64,000 bases of DNA from Streptomyces sp. NBC_00554 (lineage in GTDB: Bacteria; Actinomycetota; Actinomycetes; Streptomycetales; Streptomycetaceae). The notes under the pieces were generated by a model. That model ran no database searches and was not told the origin of the DNA. It saw nothing but the letters and a program-made list of their open reading frames with translations. A program made the position numbers and the translations under genes. Below are positions 48,256 through 58,131 of the stretch, in pieces. The stretch lies in contig NZ_CP107799.1 in assembly GCF_041431135.1 (NCBI RefSeq), positions 3,906,001 to 3,970,000 of the forward strand, read 5' to 3'. The stretch's first letter is position 1. Each line of letters opens with the position of its first letter.

Positions 48256-49632
48256 ATGACTCAGCAGGGGGTGCGCTGGACTGCGGATCAGGTGCTGGCA
48301 CTGGCGCCTGACGCAGCGTCACGCAAAGCGGGAAGCAAGCTCGGCGCCGCCGGGCCGTGGTCGGAGGCAGGCAGTTCTGACGAGGGGACGGTATGGGGAC
48401 TGTGCGCGGGAAGTGGCAGCAAGCCGTATCAGACGGTCATCGACGTCGCGGACTCCACCGGGCCCGCGTACAAGTGCAGTTGCCCCAGCCGCAAGTTCCC
48501 GTGCAAGCACGCGCTGGGGCTGCTGCTGCTCTGGGCGGGCGAGGAGGGCACTGTGCCGCGGGGGCAGGCGCCGGACTGGGCGGAGCAGTGGACAGAGGGG
48601 AGGCGACAGCGCGCGGAGGAGAAGGCGACGACGACGGGCGGGGCATCTGGGACGGCCTCGCCGGGTGATCCGGAGGCGGCCCGGCGCAGGGCGGAGCGGC
48701 GGGCCGAGCGGATCACCGCGGGTGCGACGGAGCTGGAGCAGCGGTTGGCGGATCTGCTGCGGGGCGGCCTGGCCGGGGCCGAGCAGGCCGGGTACGGCAC
48801 GTGGGAGGAGACGGCGGCCCGGATGGTCGACGCGCAGGCACCTGGACTGGCGGCGCGGGTAAGGGAGTTGGGAGCGATCCCGTCATCGGGCCCCGGCTGG
48901 CCGGTGCGACTCCTGGAGGAGTGCGCGCTGCTCCATCTCCTCGACCAGGGCTGGCTGCGCCGCGAGCGACTGCCGGACGACCTTGCCACGACGGTACGTT
49001 CACGGATCGGCCTGCACGGATCGGCGGACGGCCCACAGATCCACGACCGCTGGCTGGTCCTCGCCCAGTACGACACATCGGACAGCCGTCTCACCACGCG
49101 CAGGATCTGGCTGCACGGATCGGAGTCCGGCCGCACGGCTCTGCTCCTCTCCTACGGAGCCGCCGGCCGCGCACCGGATCTGACGCTGCCCGTCGGGCTG
49201 TCCTTCGAGGCGGAACTCTCCGCACACTCGGGCGGCGGACTACGAGCGGCACTGGGCGAACGGTTCACACCACCGACCCCCACGGCAACACGACCACCGG
49301 GAGTCACGACGCCCCAGGCGGCGGCCCACTACGGCAAGGCACTACGCGCCGACCCCTGGCTCGACTCCTACCCCGTCATCCTCGACCGGGTCATACCGAC
49401 CCCCGACGGCGAAGCAACCACGACACCACAACGCTGGCAACTGGCAGATGCCGACGGCGACTTGGCCCTCCCCATCGCCCTCGCTCCGCACTCCCTCCCC
49501 GGCCTGTGGCGCCTCGCCGCCCTCTCTGGCGGCGCCCCCGTAACCGTCTTCGGCGAGTGCGGCCACCACGGCTTCACTCCGCTGACGGCCTGGCCGGAGG
49601 GCCCAGGAGAAGCGGTGTCGCTGTGCTCCTGA
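48256..49632 (+). CDS. SWIM zinc-finger protein
   Basis: 458 residues from ATG 48256. The SWIM motif CxCx(6)CxH is intact: Cys74, Cys76, Cys83 and His85 within KCSCPSRKFPCKHALGLLLL. SWIM domains bind DNA or protein. The rest is a mixed domain without recognised catalytic residues. It is followed 31 bp later by the DUF5691 gene, and the pair is divergent from the MoxR/DUF5682/VWA operon. From memory these five families co-occur in many bacteria, which argues for one system. Confidence 0.88.
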   Translation: MTQQGVRWTADQVLALAPDAASRKAGSKLGAAGPWSEAGSSDEGTVWGLCAGSGSKPYQTVIDVADSTGPAYKCSCPSRKFPCKHALGLLLLWAGEEGTVPRGQAPDWAEQWTEGRRQRAEEKATTTGGASGTASPGDPEAARRRAERRAERITAGATELEQRLADLLRGGLAGAEQAGYGTWEETAARMVDAQAPGLAARVRELGAIPSSGPGWPVRLLEECALLHLLDQGWLRRERLPDDLATTVRSRIGLHGSADGPQIHDRWLVLAQYDTSDSRLTTRRIWLHGSESGRTALLLSYGAAGRAPDLTLPVGLSFEAELSAHSGGGLRAALGERFTPPTPTATRPPGVTTPQAAAHYGKALRADPWLDSYPVILDRVIPTPDGEATTTPQRWQLADADGDLALPIALAPHSLPGLWRLAALSGGAPVTVFGECGHHGFTPLTAWPEGPGEAVSLCS

Positions 49633-49663
49633 CCACCTCCGTACAGAAAGGACGCCAACGCTC

Positions 49664-51280
49664 ATGAACACGACCTCTGCTCCTGAAGGCTCCTGGGAGG
49701 AGCTCGTCACCGTGGCACTGCTCGGGACGGATCGGCGTACACCTCCGGGGTGCGGCCCGGGACAGGAAGCACCCATGGCATTGCTGGACGCCGCCGCGGT
49801 GGAAACACTGCGGCGGCGGGCCGGGATGCGCCCGGCTCCAGCGGCGGCCCGCCCCGAGCCGTCGGCCCCGGATCCGCGCCCGGCCCTGCCGCCCGCCGCG
49901 GCCCAAAGACTCACACAGCTGCTGACGGACCGCCCCGGCACCGGTGGCGGCGGCCGCAGAGGAACGGCGCCCGACCTCATGGAACTGCTGCCGCAGTGGC
50001 TCACCCTGGCCAACGCGCACGGTTTCGCGCCACCCCCGCAAGCACTCCCAGCGCTCCTCGACGCGGCCCGGGGCCGCACCGATCTCCGACCCGCCGCACT
50101 GACCTTCGCGGGGCCGCGCGCCCTGTGGCTTGCACGGCTGAACCCGGACTGGCGCTTCGCACTGCGCTCCACTCCAGGAGGCGGTACGGCGCTCCCGGAC
50201 CCCGCAGAGCCGGAGCGCGTACAACAGCTCTGGCAGGAAGGCCTGTTCGCCGAACGGGTAGCACTGCTCACCGCAATACGGACCCGCCAACCCGCAGCCG
50301 CCCGCGAGCTGCTCGCCACCACATGGACCACCGAACGGGCCGAGGACCGGCTGATGTTCCTCGACTCGCTGCGGTCGGGGCTGTGCGCGGCGGACGAACC
50401 GTTCCTGGAGCGGGCGCTCGCCGACCGGAGCCGCAACGTACGGGCGACGGCGGCGGAGTTGCTGTCCGCGCTGCCGGAGTCGGCGCTCGCCGGGCGGATG
50501 GCGGCCAGGGCGGGTTCCTGCGTGGCCGTCGACCGTACGCGGGGCACGCCCACGATCGTGGTCGAGGCGCCGCACGAGTGCGACGCGGGCATGGAGCGGG
50601 ACGGCGTGGTGCCGAAGCCTCCCGCCGGGCGCGGCGAACGGTCGTGGTGGCTGGGCCAGTTGGTCGACGCGACACCGCTCGCGACCTGGCCGCGACGGCT
50701 CGGCGGACGTACGCCGGAGGACATCGTCGCCCTGCCCGTGGCGGACGACTGGCAGAGCGAGCTGCATGCCGCGTGGTGCCGGGCCGCGGTACGGCAGCGG
50801 GATCCGGGCTGGTCCAGGGCGCTCCTCGGGGCGCCCTCCGCCCCGGAGGCCGGGGGACCGGGGGCGGTGTCCCTGTCGGAGCGGTCGAAACTGCTCGCCA
50901 CGCTGGGTTCGGCCGAGCGGGCCGAGTGGGTGGCGGGGTTCATCGGCACGCACGGGTTGTCCGAGGCGTTTCAGTTGCTCGGGGTGTGTGCGGTGCCCTG
51001 GGCGGGGCCGTTGGGGCGGGCGGTGGTCGACGCGCTCAATATCGCGCGGGACGCGGGGAGTTACCCGTGGAGCTTCAGCGGGGTCATGGGGCTGGCCGAG
51101 CGCTGCCTCGACCCCGCGGAGGCGGTCCGACTCGAAGGGCTCACGGGCATTCCCGAAGAGCCGGAGAACGCCGCGCCAGGCGCCGGCAGCTACTGGGCCG
51201 AAGCGTTCCAGCGCCTGGTCACGACCCTGCGCCTACGCGCAACCATGACCAAAGAACTCACGCCTCCCCAACCAACGTAA
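49664..51280 (+). CDS. DUF5691-family protein
   Basis: 538 residues from ATG 49664 (AAGGA upstream). It opens with WEELVTVALLGTDRRTPPG, typical of the DUF5691 family. The centre has helical-repeat character (AVALLTAIRTRQPAAARELL, then TTERAEDRLMFLDSLRSGLC and ERALADRSRNVRATAAELLS), reminiscent of HEAT repeats. No catalytic residues are recognised. It is paired with the SWIM protein in one operon and with the divergent MoxR/DUF5682/VWA genes. Confidence 0.82.
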   Translation: MNTTSAPEGSWEELVTVALLGTDRRTPPGCGPGQEAPMALLDAAAVETLRRRAGMRPAPAAARPEPSAPDPRPALPPAAAQRLTQLLTDRPGTGGGGRRGTAPDLMELLPQWLTLANAHGFAPPPQALPALLDAARGRTDLRPAALTFAGPRALWLARLNPDWRFALRSTPGGGTALPDPAEPERVQQLWQEGLFAERVALLTAIRTRQPAAARELLATTWTTERAEDRLMFLDSLRSGLCAADEPFLERALADRSRNVRATAAELLSALPESALAGRMAARAGSCVAVDRTRGTPTIVVEAPHECDAGMERDGVVPKPPAGRGERSWWLGQLVDATPLATWPRRLGGRTPEDIVALPVADDWQSELHAAWCRAAVRQRDPGWSRALLGAPSAPEAGGPGAVSLSERSKLLATLGSAERAEWVAGFIGTHGLSEAFQLLGVCAVPWAGPLGRAVVDALNIARDAGSYPWSFSGVMGLAERCLDPAEAVRLEGLTGIPEEPENAAPGAGSYWAEAFQRLVTTLRLRATMTKELTPPQPT

Positions 51281-51284
51281 AAGC

Positions 51285-51380
51285 ACTTCCTCGCCCCCTC
51301 CGCCCCTACCCAACCCGAACCTGGGGGCTCCGCCCCCAGATCGCCCGAAGGGCTCGTCCTCAAACGCCGGACGGGCTGAC
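51285..51380. repeat. GC-rich intergenic repeat, copy 4
   Basis: Same block order as the other copies: CGCCCCCTCCGCCCCTACCC, hairpin CTGGGGGCTCCGCCCCCAG, then TCCTCAAACGCCGGACGGGC. It starts a few bases after the DUF5691 stop. Confidence 0.8.
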
Positions 51381-51467
51381 ACCGCGGCCCCCGTGGGTGG
51401 GTGGGGGACGGGATGGCCCAGCCTTTTCCCAGACGCCGGACGGGCCGAATGATGCCCACCGGCGGAA

Positions 51468-51582
51468 GGGGGCGTGCCGGTACGTCCAAATGCCCGTCGC
51501 GTACGTTCGCGTCACCGGACGCCCCGCTACCAGCCCGACGTCTGATCCGGCGGCGACGGGCGGGACGTACCGGCACGCCCCC
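51468..51582. repeat. Long inverted repeat (20 + 9 bp arms)
   Basis: GGGGGCGTGCCGGTACGTCC (51468-51487) is exactly mirrored at 51563-51582, and the inner pair GCCCGTCGC (51492-51500)/GCGACGGGC (51553-51561) extends the stem. The loop is about 52 nt. It lies between the convergent DUF5691 and icmB genes. It could be a terminator, a structured RNA or a small mobile remnant. Confidence 0.7.
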
Positions 51583-51618
51583 GACCCACCCACCCCGCAC
51601 AAGGCGCCCCCGCCAGCC

Positions 51619-52035
<417 letters not shown>

Positions 52036-52734
52036 CACTGCCTCCATGAACCGATTACACCAACCTGCACCAACACACACCGACAGATATCGCACATTTC
52101 GCCACTGGCCACACCAGACGCGACACCAGCCGCACACCCGCGGCACGGGCGCCCCGCACCACACCGGCCGGGGAAGTGAACGAACGTTATCCCCAGCATC
52201 CCGCAACCGGCAGTTTCGCGGTGGATACCGAGGGGGAAATCACACGGTGGGACAAGTTCGCCGCGCACCGCTCCGGGTTCCTGCGGCACACGCACCGCAT
52301 GGACCCGCGGCGCATGGACCACAGCCGGAGCGTGCGCAAGGAGAGCCGCTATCGGGTGGCCGCACCACGGCGTCGTCGGCGAGACACCGCAGTGGTGGGG
52401 CACATCGGCGATGGCACGACAGCGGGGAGCACCACCCGTACGAGGAAGACGAGGACCGACGCCCCGCCGCACACCGGCGAGGTCATCCGCCGCAGGGACA
52501 GCGACGGCCGGAACCCACGTCACCACCAAGGAACGGGCCCCCGTCGCGTCACAGGCGCCCCACGCGCCACAGACGCACCGTCGCGACCACCACCGACACC
52601 GGCCGAGCGACCGCCGAGCCGACGTCAAGCCGGCATCGACCAGACCTCGACCGAGCCGCCACCGGCATATGCGACTCTCCACGAGTGCACACGGGGGACA
52701 GAGCCGTCCTCCGCGTGCCGACAGGAGGTCGGCC
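52036..52734. other. 700-bp gap between icmB and the lipase gene
   Basis: No gene is supported on either strand. Open frames on both strands translate to Arg/His/Thr-rich sequence without domains or ribosome sites. The stretch 52190-52260 has slightly more protein-like translation and may be a gene remnant. The promoters of the divergent icmB and lipase genes must lie here but are not clear. Confidence 0.5.
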
Positions 52735-53607
52735 ATGAAGGTCACCAGGGTGGCGTCGCCCTTTCTTCCCCTTCTCCCCCTCTGCCAGCGCCTGCTCCCG
52801 AGCAGACTGGCGGGACTCTCGATGGTCCTCCTGAAGGCGACAGCCCTGGAGATCGCGATCCTCGCCGGGCACCTCCTCCTCTATCCGTCGGGCATGGCCC
52901 AGGAACGCCGGGCCACCCCCACGCTCCCCTCACCGGACGCCGCCCGGCTGCCCACGGAGGCCAAGCCCCCGGTCGTCCTGCTGCACGGTTTCATAGACAA
53001 CCGCTCGGTCTTCGTCCTGCTGCGCCGCAACCTCGCCCAGCACGGCAGGCAGCACATCGAGTCGCTCAACTACTCGCCGCTGACGTGCGACATCCGTACC
53101 GCCGCGGAGCTGCTCGGCCGGCACATAGAGGAGATCTGCGAGCGCACGGGCCAGGACCGCGTGGACATCGTCGGGCACAGCCTCGGCGGACTGATCGCTC
53201 GCTACTACGTGCAGCGCCTCGGCGGTGACATACACGTGCGCACCCTGGTCACGCTGGGCACACCGCACTCGGGCACCCGCGTGGCCCCGTTGATGAACGC
53301 GCACCCGATCGTCCGTCAGATGCGCCCGGACTCCGACGTGATCGAGGAACTGCGCAAGCCCGCGCCGGACTGCCGTACGCGCTTCGTGAGCTTCTGGAGC
53401 GACCTCGACCAGTTGATGGACCCGCTGGAGACGGCCTGCGTCGACCACCCGGACCTGCTCGCGCAGAACGTGCGGGTGAGCGGCGTCGGGCACCTCGCCC
53501 TGCCCGTGCATCCCGCCGTCGCCACCGGCATACGGCAGGCGCTCGACACCGAGGAAGCGGGAACGCACGCCGCCACCCACACCGGAGGCGGCCTGACAGT
53601 GGCGTGA
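52735..53607 (+). CDS. Membrane-anchored or secreted alpha/beta-hydrolase lipase
   Basis: 290 residues from ATG 52735 (AGGAGG upstream). The N-terminal ~50 residues are hydrophobic (LPLLPLCQRLLPSRLAGLSM, then VLLKATALEIAILAGHLLLY), a signal anchor. The lipase core has the oxyanion segment PPVVLLHGFIDN, the nucleophile elbow GHSLGG (Ser149) and a late catalytic histidine in GVGHLALP. It probably hydrolyses lipid esters outside the cell. The tail is Thr/Ala/Gly-rich. Confidence 0.88.
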   Translation: MKVTRVASPFLPLLPLCQRLLPSRLAGLSMVLLKATALEIAILAGHLLLYPSGMAQERRATPTLPSPDAARLPTEAKPPVVLLHGFIDNRSVFVLLRRNLAQHGRQHIESLNYSPLTCDIRTAAELLGRHIEEICERTGQDRVDIVGHSLGGLIARYYVQRLGGDIHVRTLVTLGTPHSGTRVAPLMNAHPIVRQMRPDSDVIEELRKPAPDCRTRFVSFWSDLDQLMDPLETACVDHPDLLAQNVRVSGVGHLALPVHPAVATGIRQALDTEEAGTHAATHTGGGLTVA

Positions 53608-53829
53608 CAGTCACCCCGTACAGCGAACCGCGAGCGAGCCGAGCGCGGACCAAGAGCCGACCGCGAGCCAGCCGAGAGCGGATCGAGAGCAAGCCAAGGG
53701 CGGCCAGACAGGCCACCGAACAGCCCCCCACACTCGAACACTCATCGAACGCCAGGCCAAAGCCGTGCCCGCAGTCCCCCGAAACACGGCCGAATGCCCG
53801 TTTCCTGCGAGAGGGAAACCTGCCGAAGA

Positions 53830-53859
53830 TTGTCGTGCCCGCGTACCGCCGGGTACAGT
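53830..53859 (+). promoter_or_regulatory. Candidate promoter of the M23 peptidase gene
   Basis: TTGTCG (53830-53835) and TACAGT (53854-53859) are 18 bp apart, 49 bp before GTG 53908. The rest of 53608-53829 is a repetitive GAGCC/GAGCG-rich stretch without a gene. Confidence 0.5.
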
Positions 53860-53907
53860 CACCGCACTGCTCTGCCAGCCCCTGTTGTCGAGGCGAAAGA
53901 GAAGTTG

Positions 53908-55572
53908 GTGAACGACCGTCCCCCGTCGGGGATTGCTACTCCCCCGGCTCCGGCTTCCGATGCCGCCTCGACGCCCTACGCGTCGTCGTACGGCGGGCAG
54001 GAAGCTCAGTACGGCGACTTCACCACGTACGACGGCTACCCCGCCACGGGTTTTGAGACGGGTGCCAACGCCGCGTACGCGACCGGGAACTTCGAAACGC
54101 CGGCCTTCGAAACGACGAGCTTCGCGACAGACCCTCTCTTCGGCGACATGCCGGGCGACGGCGCGGGTTCGCACGACGCCACGGGCTCGTACGACACGAC
54201 AGGTTCGTACAACGCCACGCAGTGGAGCACCGGCACCGGCACCGGCACCGGCACCGGCAGTCACCAGACGCTGAACTACGACCCGTACGCGGCGCAGCAC
54301 CAGGCCGCCTACGACACCGGCAGCTACGAAACGACGACGTGGGCGGCCGGTTACCAGCAGCTCGCCGACATCCCCGCGCAGCACCCCGGCCCTGACACCT
54401 CGGGCCAGTGGGACGCGACCGCCTGGCTCCAGCCGGAGCAGCCGGTCGACCACGCCCAGCAGTGGAGCGCGCACACCCAGGAAACGGGCGCTTACGACGC
54501 CACGCAGTGGAACACCGCCGGTGACCACGACACGTACGAGCGGGAAGCCGCGTACGAGCGAGAACGCGAGCACCCGCAGACCGAGTCCTACGAGCATCAG
54601 CCCGCGCCCGAGCCCCTCGATCAGCAGGCGACCGCAACCTTCGACCAGCAGGCGACCGCGACCTTCGAGCAGGTCCCGTACGAGCAAGTCGCCGCCGCGG
54701 AGGACGAGTTCGAGAACCCGGCCGCCGAGCGCGACACCGGCGTCGAGCACCAGGCGCCGCTGCTGCTCGACGACATGGAAGAAGTCACCCCGGCCCCCCG
54801 CCCCGCCTCGCGGTCCGCGGCTCGGCCCGCTTCCCGCTCCCGTCGCCGCACCCCCGCGAAGCGTTCCGCGCTGCTGACCGTCGCCGTTCCCTCGGCCTGC
54901 GTGATGGGGGTCGCGGGGATCGCCGCCGCCTCGGTGGTCGACATCGGCGGGGACGAGACCAAGGACACGACGCTCAGCGCATCCGACGGGACCGCGGTGA
55001 AGCCGTCGGCCGCGAACAACAAGCTGGACACCCAGCTGCAGAGTCTCTCCGCGGGCGCTGACGACTTCGCGGACCGGGCGAGCCGGACGCAGGAACGTAT
55101 CGACCTCGAGGCCCAGCAGGAGGCCGAGCGGAAGAAGGCGGCCGAGGCGGCGGCGACCAAGGAGCGGCTGCGTCCGAAGTTCGCGCTGCCGGTCGCGCAG
55201 AAGGGGCTGAGCGCCTACTTCGGCCAGGCGGGCGTGAACTGGATGTCCATCCACACGGGCATCGACTTCCCGGTGTCGTACGGCACGACGGTGATGTCCG
55301 CGACGGACGGGACCGTACGGACGCAGTGGAACAGCGCGTACGGCAACATGATGATCGTGACCGCGAAGGACGGCACGGAGACGTGGTACTGCCACCTCTC
55401 CAGCTACCAGGTCGCGTCGGGTACGACCGTGAAGGCCGGTGACCCGATCGCGAACTCCGGCAACTCCGGCAACTCCACCGGCCCGCACCTGCACTTCGAG
55501 GTCCGCCCGGCCGGCGGCTCGGCGATCGACCCGCTGGCATGGCTGAACAGCCACGGCCTGGACCCGACGTAG
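53908..55572 (+). CDS. M23-family peptidase with long disordered N-terminus
   Basis: 554 residues from GTG 53908. The first ~310 residues are low-complexity, rich in Tyr, Thr, Gln and Asp with repeats (ATGSYDTTGSYNATQW, GTGTGTGTG). A membrane helix follows (LLTVAVPSACVMGVAGIAAA), then a coiled-coil stretch (EERIDLEAQQ-like, QERIDLEAQQEAERKKAAEA), and a C-terminal M23 LytM domain with SIHTGIDF (zinc His450 and Asp454) and HLHFEV near 527. It likely cleaves peptidoglycan crosslinks outside the membrane. A type II orientation with a large cytoplasmic disordered part is unusual for M23 enzymes. It ends convergent with pcrA, and its last codons are duplicated just after the stop. Confidence 0.88.
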   Translation: MNDRPPSGIATPPAPASDAASTPYASSYGGQEAQYGDFTTYDGYPATGFETGANAAYATGNFETPAFETTSFATDPLFGDMPGDGAGSHDATGSYDTTGSYNATQWSTGTGTGTGTGSHQTLNYDPYAAQHQAAYDTGSYETTTWAAGYQQLADIPAQHPGPDTSGQWDATAWLQPEQPVDHAQQWSAHTQETGAYDATQWNTAGDHDTYEREAAYEREREHPQTESYEHQPAPEPLDQQATATFDQQATATFEQVPYEQVAAAEDEFENPAAERDTGVEHQAPLLLDDMEEVTPAPRPASRSAARPASRSRRRTPAKRSALLTVAVPSACVMGVAGIAAASVVDIGGDETKDTTLSASDGTAVKPSAANNKLDTQLQSLSAGADDFADRASRTQERIDLEAQQEAERKKAAEAAATKERLRPKFALPVAQKGLSAYFGQAGVNWMSIHTGIDFPVSYGTTVMSATDGTVRTQWNSAYGNMMIVTAKDGTETWYCHLSSYQVASGTTVKAGDPIANSGNSGNSTGPHLHFEVRPAGGSAIDPLAWLNSHGLDPT

Positions 55573-55603
55573 CCACCGGATCCCGCCTGGACCCGACGTA
55601 GCC
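55556..55603. repeat. 19-bp duplication around the M23 stop codon
   Basis: GCCTGGACCCGACGTAGCC occurs at 55556-55574, spanning the stop, and again at 55585-55603. Confidence 0.75.
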
Positions 55604-55635
55604 GCCGGGCCCCTCCCCACTGGCCGCCTGCCTGC

Positions 55636-58131
55636 CTACAGTTTCTCCACCGGCGCGTACCGCAGCAGCAGCCGCTTCGGCTTCGGCTCCCCGAAGTCGA
55701 CCGTCGCCTCGGCGTTCGCGCCCGTCCCGTTCACACCGACGACGGTGCCCAGGCCGAACTGGTCGTGCGTGACCCGGTCCCCGACCGCCAGAGACACCAC
55801 CGGCTTCTCGGAGATACCGCGACGCGTCGCGAACCCGGAGGCACCCGAGGCCGCGGACCGCGACCGCGAGGACGACAGCGACGAAGACAGCGAAGCCGCC
55901 ACCCCCGACACGGGGCTCGACGAGGCGGGACCCATCGCACCCGTGCGCTTCCACTCCAGATGCGCGTCCGGGATCTCCTCCAGGAAGCGGGACGGCGGAT
56001 TGTACGAGGGCTGCCCCCACGCACTGCGCATGGACGACCGCGTCAGATACAGCCGCTCCCGCGCGCGCGTGATGCCGACGTACGCGAGGCGCCGCTCCTC
56101 CTCCAGTTCCTTGACCTGGCCCAGCGCGCGCATGTGCGGGAAGACGCCGTCCTCCATGCCGGTCAGGAACACCACAGGAAACTCAAGGCCCTTGGCGGTG
56201 TGCAGGGTCATGAGGGTGATGACGCCGTTGCCGTCCTCCTCGTCGGGGATCTGGTCGGAGTCGGCGACGAGCGCGACCCGCTCCAGGAAGGGGGCGAGCC
56301 CGGCCGGGGCCTCTGTCTCACCGGTCTCCTGCTCGAACTCCAGGGCCACGGCGGCGAGTTCCTGAAGGTTCTCGATGCGGGTCTCGTCCTGCGGATCCGT
56401 CGAGGCCTGCAACTCCGCGAGGTATCCGGTGCGTTCGAGTACCGCCTCCAGGACGGTGGCCGGACCCGCGCCCGATTCCACGATCGTCCGCAGGTCCTCC
56501 ATCAGCGTGTTGAACCGCTTGACCGCGTTCGTGGAGCGGGCCGCCATGCCGTACGCCTCGTCCACCCGCCGCAGCGCCTGCGGGAAGCTGATCTTCTCGC
56601 GCTGCGAGAGCGCGTCGATCATCGCCTCGGCGCGGTCGCCGATGCCGCGCTTGGGGACGTTGAGGATCCGGCGCATGGGAACGGAGTCCTCGGGGTTGGA
56701 CAGCACCCGCAGGTACGCCAGGACGTCCCGGACCTCCTTGCGTTCGTAGAAGCGGACGCCGCCGACGACCTTGTAGGGCAGGCCGACGCGGATGAAGACT
56801 TCTTCGAAGACACGGGACTGGGCGTTCGTACGGTAGAAGACGGCGACGTCGCCCGCCTTGGCGTCGCCCGCGTCGGTGAGACGGTCTATTTCGTCGGCGA
56901 CGAACTGTGCCTCGTCGTGTTCGGTGTCGGCGACGTAGCCGGTGATGTTCGAACCCGCGCCCGCGTTCGTCCACAGGTTCTTGGGGCGGCGGGATTCATT
57001 GCGCTCGATGACCGCGTTGGCCGCGCTGAGGATCGTCTGCGTGGAGCGGTAGTTCTGCTCCAGGAGGATCGTCGTCGCGTTCGGGTAGTCCTCCTCGAAC
57101 TGGAGGATGTTGCGGATGGTCGCGCCGCGGAAGGCGTAGATGGACTGGTCGGCGTCACCCACGACACACAGCTCGGCAGGCCCGAGGTCCTGCTCGCTGG
57201 GCGGGACGTCCACGGGGTGCTGGGAGGTGCCGACGAGTTCCCGCACCAACGCGTACTGCGCGTGGTTGGTGTCCTGGTACTCGTCGACGAGTACGTGCCG
57301 GAAGCGGCGGTGGTAGTGCTCGGCGACGTCCGGGAAGGCGCGCAGCAGATTGACCGTCGTCATGATCAGGTCGTCGAAGTCGAGGGCGTTGGCCTCGCGC
57401 AGCCGCGACTGGTACATCGCGTACGCCTGGGCGAGGGTCTTCTCGAAGCCGTCGGCGGCCTGGGCGGCGAAGTCCTCCTCGTCGATCAGCTCGTTCTTCA
57501 GGTTCGAGATCTTGGCGCTGAACGACTTGGGCGGGAAGCGCTTCGGGTCGAGGTCCAGATCACGGCAGACGAGCGCCATCAGCCGCTTGGAGTCGGCGGC
57601 GTCGTAGATCGAGAACGAGGACGTGAAGCCGAGCCTCTTGCTCTCGCGGCGCAGGATCCGCACGCACGCACTGTGGAAGGTCATCACCCACATCGAGTTG
57701 GCGCGCGGGCCGACGAGGTGCTCGACGCGCTCCTTCATCTCGCCCGCGGCCTTGTTGGTGAAGGTGATCGCGAGGATCTGGCCGGGGTGGACATTGCGCT
57801 CGCCCAGCAGATACGCGATGCGGTGCGTCAGTACGCGGGTCTTGCCGGAGCCCGCGCCGGCCACGATGAGCAGGGGGGAGCCGGAGTGCGCCACGGCCGC
57901 CCGCTGGTTCTCGTTCAGCCCGTCCAGGAGCGCGGCCGCGTCCACGGCGGGGCGCGGGGCGCCGTCGCGGTAGTACGCGTCCCGGCTGGGCGGCACGTCG
58001 AAACGGCCGCCGAACAGGTCGTCCGGAAGCGGCTCGGCCGCCCCGTCCTCGGGCGGCGGCGGGGGCTCTTCCTCGTGGGCCCCGGAGGGCTTGAGGTCCG
58101 CCAGGAAGCTGTCATCAAAGAGGCTGCTCAT
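55636..58131 (-). CDS. pcrA: ATP-dependent DNA helicase PcrA/UvrD
   Basis: 831 residues. Superfamily 1A helicase with all major motifs: NENQRAAVAHSGSPLLIVAG (Q motif region), GAGSGKT Walker A (92-98), VDEYQDTN motif II, DADQSIYAFRGA motif III, QNYRST motif IV, LMTLHTAKGLEFPVV motif V and RRLAYVGITRARERL motif VI. It unwinds DNA 3' to 5' in repair and replication restart. The N-terminal ~60 residues are an acidic actinobacterial extension. The C-terminus ends with a Tudor-like segment (VGDRVTHDQFGLGTVVGVNG) that contacts RNA polymerase in PcrA. Confidence 0.95.
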   Translation of the reverse strand: MSSLFDDSFLADLKPSGAHEEEPPPPPEDGAAEPLPDDLFGGRFDVPPSRDAYYRDGAPRPAVDAAALLDGLNENQRAAVAHSGSPLLIVAGAGSGKTRVLTHRIAYLLGERNVHPGQILAITFTNKAAGEMKERVEHLVGPRANSMWVMTFHSACVRILRRESKRLGFTSSFSIYDAADSKRLMALVCRDLDLDPKRFPPKSFSAKISNLKNELIDEEDFAAQAADGFEKTLAQAYAMYQSRLREANALDFDDLIMTTVNLLRAFPDVAEHYHRRFRHVLVDEYQDTNHAQYALVRELVGTSQHPVDVPPSEQDLGPAELCVVGDADQSIYAFRGATIRNILQFEEDYPNATTILLEQNYRSTQTILSAANAVIERNESRRPKNLWTNAGAGSNITGYVADTEHDEAQFVADEIDRLTDAGDAKAGDVAVFYRTNAQSRVFEEVFIRVGLPYKVVGGVRFYERKEVRDVLAYLRVLSNPEDSVPMRRILNVPKRGIGDRAEAMIDALSQREKISFPQALRRVDEAYGMAARSTNAVKRFNTLMEDLRTIVESGAGPATVLEAVLERTGYLAELQASTDPQDETRIENLQELAAVALEFEQETGETEAPAGLAPFLERVALVADSDQIPDEEDGNGVITLMTLHTAKGLEFPVVFLTGMEDGVFPHMRALGQVKELEEERRLAYVGITRARERLYLTRSSMRSAWGQPSYNPPSRFLEEIPDAHLEWKRTGAMGPASSSPVSGVAASLSSSLSSSRSRSAASGASGFATRRGISEKPVVSLAVGDRVTHDQFGLGTVVGVNGTGANAEATVDFGEPKPKRLLLRYAPVEKL

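Noticed and set aside
52176-52734. Open frames on both strands between icmB and the lipase gene
   Set aside because: Translations are Arg/His/Thr-rich, with no domain, signal peptide or ribosome binding site; they look like by-products of high GC.
53608-53829. Possible c-di-AMP riboswitch upstream of the M23 peptidase
   Set aside because: M23 genes often follow ydaO elements, but none of the conserved blocks seen at 63563-63711 occurs here.
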